From Enoplolaimus lenunculus (taxonomy: Eukaryota > Nematoda > Enoplea > Enoplida > Thoracostomopsidae), in assembly GCA_030248215.1 (NCBI GenBank), contig JASANG010000245.1:186001-250000 (forward strand): 64,000 bases of DNA, in the 5' to 3' direction. Positions within the stretch are counted from its first letter, which is position 1. Each line of letters opens with the position of its first letter. A program made the position numbers and the translations under genes. A model generated the notes under the pieces. It was not told the origin of the DNA. It did not search any database and worked only from the letters and a program-made list of their open reading frames with translations. This document shows, in pieces, positions 13,601 through 25,600 of the stretch.

Positions 13601-16600
13601 TGACATTGACTTACCTGCATATGTGCAAACAACAATTTCGTCAAAATGGGGCGAATTGATACGTCCACATTGGATTGCAGTGATGGATTCGTGACAATGC
13701 TAAAACATAAACAATATTAATACAACATAAACGCATTGTTAAAACGTGCTACTAAAGCTAAACGTTTGAAAACGATATTGCTTGGGTTTCTAAAACCCTA
13801 TTTATACGTACAACTTAGTACTTCTGGATGTGCTAAGCAATTAATTATCCATTTGGTCGTTTTTAACAGCGCATTTAAGTAAGTAAATACTTAAGTCGCT
13901 GACTAAATTTGGTATATTAGGAATTAACAGTTCAGGAACAGTATTAAGCTTGACCTAATTGAAATTATAGACTCATGATGCCTTCTTAAAACAAAATTAT
14001 TACTTTCTTGTTTATGACAATGGCTCTCATTTTTGTTGTTTTGTTTTTGCTCGAAAATTTAAGTACTTATGCATCGTCCACAACAACGCGCGTACGCTGT
14101 GTGGATTTTTGAACCGACAATTGACGGTTGACGACTACTAGTTTCAAAAATGAGTCTGCGTTGACGGCTTCTATCAAAATTTTATTTTAAATTCACGGCT
14201 ACTGTTTAAAATTTTGCAAATCTTAAATTTATTTCAAGATTTGCACCAAAATTTAGAGGGCAGCCGTCAATGGGGTTTCTGATTTTGCTACCTGTTGACA
14301 CTTGCTATTACAAAACGTGCAAACCCATTAACGATTGCTGTATACCTTACAAGTACCCGTTGACGGCTGCTATTCAAGTTTAGCTTCCGCATTGACGGTT
14401 GCCGTTAGAAGATGAATCCCTGGTTGACGGTTGCCGTCTAAAGTTTTATTTTCAATTGACGGTTGCCGTCTAAACTAATTTTCAGTTTACTGTTGCAGTC
14501 TAAACTTTAATTTTTAATTGACGGTTTCTGTCTAAACTTTAATTTTCAATTGACGGCTGCCGTCTAAAATTTAGCTTTCAATTGACGGTTGCCGTCTAAA
14601 CTTTAATTTTCAATTGATGGTTTACTAGTGGTAGGTGTATATATTTTTAGGGCCAACGAGCCCGTAGCCAGAGGGTGGTACCGGAACCCAAATTCCGGTA
14701 GAACTCTGCGTATCGCCAACTAGGTATATCTGTTATAAAAACACAAAAACATAGTGGTCCAGTATGTATATTTTTAACAGTCGTTTAGTCTGGCTACTGC
14801 AGTAAAAAAGACGAAGGTTTTCACAAACTGCGCCTCAGGTGCAAACTTCACGCAACAGCATTAGCTACACAAGCAGACACAAACGTTATCTGTATATTGC
14901 GGCTATTCTAAACACTATAGATATTCGAGCAATTTTTCGTACGTTTATTGGGGCCTGTAGCCAAAGGGGACGGGGAAGGGGCTCAGCCACCCTGAAAAAT
15001 TTTTACCCCTTCTAGAAAATTTTCAACCTTGCTAGTAGGTCAATATGAACCTTGTATGCCACTCCAAAACAATTTTTAGCTCCGCTAGACGAGTGAGCTG
15101 GGTACGGGCCTGTTTTATAAATGTAAAAAGCTTCAAAGAATAAAATGCAGTGCAAGGCATGGGCGTTTGGGCATTGGTGGCGGTTTCTCTTATATTCAGC
15201 TATTGCCAGAAGGATTAGACGGACAATATATATTTCAATAGTGTAAACTTCTAAGACTGCACGACCTCTAATTGCCTACCCCCTCGCCATTTCAAACATT
15301 TCACAGACGAAAACACAGGTTTTAATTCTTTCAGAGTGTAATATATACAGCATTGAACAACGTTTTTCGGCATACGCACAGCATTCAAAAAGTTTCGTAG
15401 GAGAAAAAAATGTGACCAGTGTAGGATGCTGATTTAGCTGAGCTGGTTCACTGGTCTACGGGCCTGCGCAAAGCCTGTCTGCAATTGCAATTCAAGATAT
15501 TTTATGTCTAGCAGAGTCTATTTGGGAGAGAACCAGCCGCACTTTTATCACGGGGCACTGCCCCTAATGCCTCCCGTGTGGACGCCGTTGGTATTGGCAG
15601 ATGTAGGGAGCCCCAGCAATTGGTTTCCCAAATGTAAAATTTTGTGCGCACGACCATGATATACCGAGCGGGAATTTCACTCGGTTTAATAGATTAGGTT
15701 TAGTTGAAAACCCGCTCGAACAGTTAACAATTTTTGCGATATATTCTTAATTTTCGAAATGAAAAGCTAAACAAAAAATCACACAACGATGCTTGACATT
15801 TCAAAAACCTCTCCGGTATTGCATATAAAAAGACAAAGCACTGAACCATGGCCTATGTTTATTAAACTTTGAGGGACATTAAACGCTACTAGTAAACATT
15901 TATTCATAACCTCAGTGTTTAAAGCATAAGCTTTAAATTAAACGTATACATTGGCCATGGTTATGAAAAGGTACCAATTGTTTTCTAGAGCGCATGAACG
16001 TATTCAGTTGACAAAAAATTTTGCTCATTTTTACGTGTGTGTTAACTTCTGATACTTTCCAAACGAATATATCAAACATTCACTGAAAGCATATATTGTT
16101 TTCACCGAAATTTCGTTGAAAGCTGACAGTTTTACTAGGCGGACCAATTGTCCTGGAGTGGACGCAGTTGAATATATTTTTGATGCATCACATTTTATAA
16201 TCCATTTATGTGATTGTGCATTTCTGGGGGAAAATGATTTCATAAATGTCGCAATTTAACACCATTTAATTTTTATATGCTTGTGTTTGTTTTTTATGCT
16301 ATAAAAACTGCGGATGATAGCTTTTTCATTTAACTTTTATAGTTGTGCCCATGTATACAACAGGGCCGGAACATTTTCCTGTGGTGCTGTATTAAAATAG
16401 AGTCAGCGTAAGCGTTAGACTAGCCGTTTTGGCTTAGGCTTAGGCTTATTAGGTCTAGGCTTAGGAATACGCTTATACTACTGTTCCGGCCCTGCTCTAA
16501 AACGTGGGCCTATAGTTGTATATCACCAATATGTTTGGATCATACTCGAAAACCGTGAAAAATTAAACAACATCAGGAAACGATCTCAAACATGCTTCAT

Positions 16601-19600
16601 TATCGCAAACCCTTGTATGCTTCTCCTAAAAAATTTTCAGCCCCTCTAGCAGGTTGTACTAGCCACTGAAACTTGGGATTCGCCCTCCGCCTCATTTCCA
16701 TTTTCCATGGACGCTATAGAATATTACGATATGTACGGATATTTTATCGTGTCCGAACGTAGTGCTGTTTATGAATGTTGTCGCAACTTTTATGCTGAAC
16801 AAAACACAAATCTTTGCGTTTTGCATAAAATGCGAGAAAAAATATCCAGGAGTGATGTTGATTTTGTCATGTCCTCTTTTATAAACAGCTTGATTTTAAA
16901 AGTAAAAAGGTCTTCTTTTTCGCAAAAAATAAAACGCTGGTATGTCTTATATTTTACGTTAAATACGAAAAGTGTTTGTGTTTTCTATGCTCAAAAAGGC
17001 CGGATCGACAAAACAAATGTATCGCTTACAGACACTGAGAATGAAGCCACCGTATGGTATACGCCGTTTCCGATCAGTTTAAGCATTTAGACTAACATAT
17101 TTGCTTAGGCTCAGCCTTAGGCTTAGGAGTATGCTACTATAGTTCCGGCCCTGTTCTATACATGGCCTAAAACGAAAACGGACACGGATGCGCCCGTCTT
17201 ATCTGCAATATAGACCCAATTTTCAATTGACGATTGCCGTGTATTAAAAATTTTCAATTGACGGTTGCCGTCTAATAAAAATTTTCAATTGACGGTTGCC
17301 GTCAAAGTTTAATTTTCAGTTGACGGTTGCCGTCCGAATACAAATTTTCAATTGACGGTTGCCGTATACAACAATTTTCAATTGACGGGTGCCGTCCAAA
17401 ATAAAATTTTCCGTTGACGGTTGCTATCAAAAATTGTTGCTCCTGTTGACCGTTGCTGTAAGGATTTTGTAAACCGATTGACAGTTGCTGTTTGTTAACT
17501 CAGCACTCGTTGACGGTTGCCAACGAAAAATTGGTTTCTCCGTCAACACTTGCTATACGCAACCAGAGTACCCGTTGACGGCTTCTGTACAGAAATTTAT
17601 TTCGTTGACGTTTGCTAGTTCAAGAATAGTATAGCAACTGTTCATTGAAATTAAAAATTGGATAAAAATAATTTCAATTGACGACTGCTATCGACAAATG
17701 AAATTTTGTTGACGGCAACCGTCAATTGAAGTTCCAAAAATCCACACAGTGTACGCACGTTGTTGGGGACGGTGCATTAATACGTAAATCACCGACTTTA
17801 ATAATTCCTCAAGTATAACTTAAAGCAAATACTTAAGCAAAATTTTAGAAGCTTAGCCATTGTTACTGAACCACATAGTAACCCCATATATGTTGACCAA
17901 GGCCAAGCAATTATTACTTTACTCATATTTTTTAAAACCTTTTTCGTTTTTATTACGAAGAAACGGCACGGGTAAACTGGGATATTCAAGTCGATTGGTG
18001 CTAAAAACTGAGTCGATCTCAACAGTGGCGGATCCAGTATATCTCGATGGTACATCCACTACTTCCCGGTGGTAGATCCTTCGCTAATCCAGCTCCCACA
18101 AACCGACAAGAGACTCCGAAAAATAATAAGTTAAGCGAGAGTGGTAAACTGTTGACCAGAACGATAAAACTGAACCAAAATGTTAAGTTCAAACGAAGCG
18201 TTCAATATTGATGCTGAAAATATTAACATTTCCGACGTGAAATCGTGAAGGAAGAAAAACTCGCGAGCGAAACGAGCGAAAAGTCGCAAACAGTTTTAGC
18301 AAACTAACGATGTAAATATTGTCGTTTTGAGTACTTCCGGTCGAAAAAGCTGATTCCACGAGATCCGGTGTTGGTTCTTAGACACTTTATATCGTTCAAA
18401 CGGTAATCCTTCTGATTTTCAGTGGCTGAAAATTGCTTACGATCCACTCCGGTGATATGTTAGGAAGCAATGACTGGGTTCCTAAAATCTTGCTTAAGTA
18501 TTTACTTAAGCTGTGCTAAAGTAATTACTTAAGTCGCTGACTTAAGTAAATACTTAACTTTTCGAACAAAACAGGTAAACGCCAAATGTGAGCCGTTGTC
18601 ATTACAAAAAAGTAATAGTTTTGATTTATATTAAGGTGGCATCACGTGTCTGCAATTTCAGTTGGATCAAGGTTTGCATGCCTGAACGGTTAATCGTAAT
18701 TATCAGATTTAGTCAGCGGTTTAAGTATTTACTTAAGTACGATTTTAAAAACGACAAAATAGCTAAGTAATTACTTAGCACGTACTTAAGTAGCAAGTGA
18801 CACTTAAGTAGGGTTTCAGAAACCCAACCGTTATTTATCCAACCTACAGACCTTAAGTATTTACTTAACTTAAGTAAGCGTTTAAAAACGACAAAATAGC
18901 TAAGTAATTACTTAGCACGTAGTTAAGTACCAAATGATACTTAAGTAGGGTTTCAGAAACCCAACCATTATTTATCAAAAACTATTTTGTTTACTTACAA
19001 CAGTCTGCTTAAGCGCTGGTCTGTTTGATCCGCTTGCTTCACCATCGCCGGCACTGTATGAGTATATTTCAATGGCACCGTCATCTCGTGCAACAATGAT
19101 ATCAAAACCAGCCATCCGTGTAGTTTCTGCCAAAAGTTGGTAACAGTCAATCGCTGTTACTCCTGAAATTTAAGCAGCGTTTGTTAAACTGTTCGAATTT
19201 TGTTGACTTGAATGGCCACGGTCTAATCCGATGTTAAAAATGCCGGACCCCGAGCCAGCGGTCGCCAAATATCGCATGAACCGAAGCAAAGTGTGAAACA
19301 AAATCAGGTTACTGTAGTGACTCGAATAAGAAGAGACTTATTTTGTCGTTCGAGACGATACCTGTGGTTATTCGGTTATGGACTGTTGTTTATTTTTAAT
19401 TCAATCCGTGTTAGATACAACATCTAACTGTTTCATAATCGCTTTTAGGCTAAACTGACTGGCTTCGGAGCATTTTTGTGGATTGCCCTGTCCGGTAATC
19501 TGGTTTCTGGATTTAATAAAGTATATTCCAGTTGTCCAAGTGTCTGCATCATTATATGTCATTCTTCTGATTTGGTATCTCTTATGGACTCTAGTTAAAC

Positions 19601-22600
19601 TGGAGCCAGGTTTGAAACTCAATTAGGTTACGGTAGTGACCCGAATGAGAAAGGGAACTGATATATATTTTCCTCTCTAGAGCGAACCCCCTGTTATTAA
19701 GTTACGGACTGTTGTTTATTTTTCAGTGTGACCATGTTAGACATCACACCTTTGTGTTTTATATTCTTTCTTTTGGACAGAACTAACTGGATCAGAAGCA
19801 TTTTTGTGGATTGCCTGTCCATTAATCTTATTTCTGGATTTGATAAATTTTATTCAATTTATTCATGTTTCTGTGACACATTTGAGTAGTCTTGGCCACT
19901 CTTCTGCTTTGGTTTCCCCTAAGGACTGTAATAAAAGCTTATGGAATTCATCTACCAACGGACTATAATTAGCGACACAAACTGCTATTGATTGAGCACT
20001 CAAAATGAAGACCCCTCGTACTCCTTGCAAAATTTGGTAATAAATTTGTTCTTAACATATACGCAACTTAAACTTCGCTCATTGAATTTGTACAGATATC
20101 ACTGCATCCAGCGCATCAAAACCTTAACAGAATGTTATGTTGTGACAGCTGGCATCACATTTCTGAGGGAATGTGTGAGTTTTCGGGCTGCACGAAATTT
20201 TTGGAATTACATCTGGGCAAATTAACCCCGTCCAAGCTGATGTCGGCGGACACGTTTTGGATTCGAAAGCCTCTGAATTGAAAAAAGCATCTCTTGAAGT
20301 GTCGGTGTCCTAGAGAGTCGTTACATGTGTATGCACAGATCGGAAACCGGCGCAACTGCTGCACTACACAGACATTGCAGATCGGCTCTGGAAGGGCGGT
20401 GAGCGATCCCGCCGCTCGAAATGTCTAAAAATAGTTCTAAATTATCGATATTAAATCGATTCAACAAGTGAAAAAGTTTTTAGGTCTGAAATAGCAGTTA
20501 TGAATCGTGGACATTTTGTGAAATGTTGTTGTGATCTGAATTTCGCTTAATTCAACTAGATCTCGAGACAAACCTAGTAATAGGTTATAATTTGCTTTTA
20601 ACTGAAAAGAAATGGTGTAAAACTGCAAAATGTTACTCAAATTTTAGTGTTTTTGGTCTGTAGAATTCTATAATAAATTTCGAGAACGATCTAAATTTAT
20701 AAGACTTTGCTACCTTGTTGAATAATGAAATTCGTGTTACTTGGCTTTGTACGCGGTTTTGACTCCGTGTTACTACATGTGGAAGAGTTGAGTAGATATT
20801 TATATATTGTAGACTGTGTTGCTTTTAAATATTGATTTCAGAGTTTTGAATTGTGAGGGTGGAAATCTGGAAAAGACCGGGGAACCGGTAGCCGGAGATA
20901 TTTTTGCGAGTTTTGTTCTATAGTTGATGTATGTGACGAATTCGGGAAACAGTGCTGAACAAGATTTTGTCGTGTCAGTTTCGGGAGTTCATTTTGTTGA
21001 TCTAGTTCTTTGTCAATTTATGTTATCAGTTACCTCGGCGCTGAGAAAGATTTGGACTTCGAGATATGCAAAAGTTTAACCAAGCGTATAACTCTGTGCA
21101 GTAGGGCTCGAGTTGGTCGTGGTCAACCAGGATTGACTGGGGCGGCTGGTCAAAGGGGCAGAATTGCCATTTTGGATAGGTTTATTAACATGGCAAAATT
21201 CGCATGTTCAGCCGTTGCAGCAGCCAGTACATGCAATTCCTGAAGTCGCGGTACGACTCTATTCAGGCAGTCAACATTTACATTTAATGATATAATCGTG
21301 AAAACCCCAGTTGCAATGGAATTCGGTGAGCTGCAAATGACAAACAACTACGATGTTTCCTGAATATAGCAAAAGACAGCTTGTAGTATTTTTGAAAATC
21401 GCCGACAACGGCTCCGAAATTTGTTAAAATTGCAATTTACGATTAGTAAAATTCGATCTTTTGGATGCTGTACTTGGATTTTTAAAAATTTAAAACTTTG
21501 AAATTTAAGCACGTGCTACTTGCTGTTTTAAAATTATAGCGTAAAGTCGTCGTCAATTGCTGATGCATTTTTCCATACGGCGGTGTACACGAGATATTGT
21601 GGAGCACGCATTATGTTTTGGATTTTGTAGTTTTGCACTCATAAATTTAGCAGGCACAGTCGGTTGTGCTACCTGTAACTCACTCTTTCTTCTCTTGCAT
21701 TGCTTAGGCATAAGCGAATCACTTGCATGGTTAGAGCTAATCTTTGGCACCCACATACTACTCTTAACACAGTAAGTCATGTCAATCTATAATGGCCTAG
21801 GCTGTAACTTTCGCTTCCTTTACTTCTTGCCCTAATTTCTTTCTCCTTTATATATCCTGCTTGTGTCGACCCGTGTTTTTATGGCTTCCCTTAGTGCATA
21901 GTCTAGTCACCAGCGGGCGTGCCGCTTAGGTTACATAATTTGCCTGCTTTGTTGAATATGGACGAGCTAACGCTGGAACGGATCGGCGCTAATTACATAC
22001 TCGTTTTCTTTTAACTGGTTAAGTGAAATCGCAGTTATTGGAGCTCAGAAACTATTTTAGCGTTACGATAGGATCCTGATAAAATTTGTTGATCCATAAT
22101 TTATGCGCGGATTAGTTGTTTGATCCCGGGACCTAGATTTGAGTGCGCTCACTAGATTTCGAGCACTATACATAGAGTTGTCACAATTTAAGTTGCTCGC
22201 ACTTGCCAAGATTTGTCCCTTGTCACTTGGTAAAGTGACATGGGTATATCTAGTCAAATCCCAAAGAATGATTTTACGGATTCTTAACATCGGACCATGT
22301 TTGCAGGTTCAGAGGTTGGCTGCTTGCGACAACGTTTAGGCTTAGGGTAGTTGACTGGATTTTGTCGCATCAGCAAAACGCTTTCGGCTTGATAGAAGCT
22401 GTCGGTTTCTGGTCGTACACATGTCTCAATGTGGCGTAGGCCGGAAAAGATTGCACAAATGAAGAATTTTTTTCGTAATTCCCCGTGTTGGTAACTTTCG
22501 GACGTGCCTACCACAAACACGGGTTATCCTAATGGGAACTGGCCAGACAATTTTTAAATCATAAGTCAAAAGTTGCAGAGGGTAGGCGGATCAAAAAAAT

Positions 22601-25600
22601 TCAGACTTATAGAAACATATAAATTTTACAAAATTAAAACAAATTTCACTACCAAGTTTACCGGAAACTCCATCAGAAATTTTCTTCATATTTTCTCAGA
22701 ACAGAAACGTGATTGTTTTGTGAAAAGAAAACTTGCACGCAAATTTTTGTGCGTTCGCTAACTTTTGCGCATTGTGCAAAGCTGGCTGACTAGTTATTGT
22801 TATTACCTGCATTGCCCGTTATTGAACATATTTCCCATTTTATCAAAGCGTTGTTCCTAAAACAGAATAAACTGAATGCAATTTTCATTTCTTCTGTTAA
22901 CTTCAATATTTGCATTTTCGTGTATTGTTTCAGTGCAAGTTTTAGGTAAACTGTGAAATGGAATGCAAATACTCTTTAAATCAGTATCGGATTTTGGACA
23001 CATCCCTTAAAGTTTTCAAGATTTTGAGACTTTGGCATTAGTTGTAGGCTTAAACATATACATGCTTTGTGTTATGACGCCGGTAGCCAGCTCATCGTGC
23101 TAGAGGGGGCTAAAATTTTTTTAGCAGTGGCATACAAGGGTTTTTAGTGACTTGCAAGCAAGGTTGAAAATTTTCTAGGGGTGGGGGTAAAATTTTTCAC
23201 GGGGGGATGAGCCTCCCTGCTCCCCCCTTGTCTACGGGCCCGTGTCTTATGCTTGTGTCCACATGCGGATCCAAGCGTGCCACCACGGCGTGGTCCGTTA
23301 ACAGGGATTTAAACCAAGGTTTACTATTGAGGTTGAGCATGAAAATAACGTCTGACTTGTCGCTAGCGGCATCTTCCACTATAATATTTCGCCCTTCATT
23401 CATACAGATGTCTCGATCCGCTGCTGGTTTCACCGGGACGTGAACAGGCGTTTTATCTGCACTTAGAATGTGTGGCAAACAGCGTCAATGTTTTTCGATA
23501 AAAACATATAAAGTTTCATAACCATTTTATATTAAAATATACTTCAGCAATTCGACCAAACCAATCTTCCCATCTCTGGTACCATAAAGGACCTCAGTTC
23601 CTTCAGAACCTGAAACAAAAAATGATAACCTTTGGTTTTTTTCGCTTACTTACACCAAAATATTAAGATCGTATACGTTTTTGGCGTTACCTGATGTTTC
23701 TTTTAGAACGTATTTTGTTAATTAGGGCATTACTAGTTGTAGAGAATGGATACAAAATTTATCTTTCACTGTAAATTCCAATGAGTTAATTAATCAAATC
23801 AGACAGGAAATTTAATTATTGCTGAGTTAATAACAATAGTACTTTTAAACTCACTCTGAGTTGAATTTATTCCGGGAGAGTTGACTAATTTAGTCAGAAT
23901 GAGCTGACTCAACTCAGAATGATAAGTTGTGATGTCGTATTAACTCAGATTGAGCGATTCAACTCATTTTGATTTAAAATCAACTCACTGGAATTTACAG
24001 TGTCGCAAGAATAAAATGAAATTATTGGAAACAAACGAACGCAGGTATTCAAAATTAACAAAACTTAAAATATTGACACTTACCGCCATCATTGTTGAGT
24101 AAATGCAGAACGGTGGGCGGACCTCCGACTTCGATTTGATAACACAACTCGGAGCCATTAATCACTTTGATCGTTCGATCTTCGCATGCGATCACAGGCG
24201 TCAAGCCACGACCCACCCAACTGCCTAAAAATAAAATCACAAATAGTTTGAACAGTCATATATTAATGTTAATTGTAAGTAAAATATGTAATTGTGTATA
24301 TTAACACTTGTTTCAAGCACACGCTAAGATACTTAACTATCAGCTGCAGATACTGAAAATTACAAAACTAAAACAGGCTCTTCTTAGAATTTTGAGAAAA
24401 TCAAAAGTAACCGACCTTCAGTCACCAAAACGCATATGACGTCATTTATACGATCACCACATAAAAGTGACGTATATTAATTAACACGTGTTTCAAGCGC
24501 ACGCTAACATACAAAACTAGCGCCTGGGATACTAAAAATTGCAAAACTAAAACAAGCTCTTTTTTAGAAATTTGGAAAAATCAAAACTAAACGTACCTTC
24601 AGTCACCAAAACGCATATGACGTCATTTATACGATCACCACATAAAAATGACGTATATTAACACGTGTTTCAAGCGCACGCTAAAATACAAAACTAGCGC
24701 CTGCAGATGCTAAAAATTCCAAAACTAAACCAGGTTCTTTTTTCAGAAATTTGGGAAAATCAAAACTAAACGTACCTTCAGTCACCAAAAGACATATGAC
24801 GTCATTTATACGATCACCACATAAAAATGACGCGGTTTCTTTGCAATCGTGGTAATGATTAAAAGCATACGTTCCACAAAGGAGCATATCAACGCCATAA
24901 ATGTACCTTAAATTAAAAAATTGGCTAAAACATTTATCGACTTTTAGCCAAGCACTAACGGGTCAGTAGCATCAGACGGGCCATCATATTATAACATATG
25001 TCCAATACCTCATATTCGTTCAAGAATTTTTGTTCGTCGCATCAGCAGCATGTTTACCAGTCTACGAAGGGCCTGAAAGGGCGTCTATCAAATAAAAAAC
25101 AACAGTTTGTGAATTATGCGATAATTAAAGTATTTCTACAATACGACTATATTTTGGTCTTTTTTAATCGCTATTTGGCTTGGTTTAAACTGCTATTTGC
25201 TTCGAATTGCAGACTGGACTAGTCCAATTGGTAATTTGCCCAAATAGCAGATTGGCCTAATATTTATTTAAAATGATAAAATATTTAAAAAAAATTAAAT
25301 AAAATTTTTTTTGAACCAGATTGGCCTAATTCAATTGGTATCTGGTCCAAATAGCAGAGTGGCCTACGACATATATATGTACACAAATTTTGTTCAATAT
25401 CATAATAGTGACTTGTGAGAGTTGCTCGATATTTTAGTGCATTTTTTTGAAAAATTTGGCGTCGTCCAAGGGACATTATATTATTCTTTTAATTTTTATA
25501 ATTAGGTTAGCTGAACAATTTATACGACCAGCCGACAAGCACAGCACACCATATTGATATAAAATTGAAACGTAAATATTGCAATTTCAAGCTAATGACA

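Larger units (their letters stand above)
14070..17776. mobile_element. 3.7-kb inverted-repeat element with subterminal arrays
   Basis: Left end TGCATCGTCCACAACAACG matches the complement of the right end (right strand reads CGTTGTTGGGGACGGTGCA); the match continues about 57 bases through TGTGTGGATTTTTG. TTA stands on both outer sides, compatible with a 3-bp duplication. Inside each end is a long array of a unit containing TTGACGGTTGCCGTC (about 14100-14620 and 17215-17740); GACGG..CCGTC makes each unit a small hairpin. The centre has no transposase I can recognise and carries a family A MITE at 16346-16510 and part of another near 17090-17165. The element splits a family C repeat. A non-autonomous DNA transposon is likely; PIF/Harbinger is a guess from the TTA. 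Confidence 0.75.
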
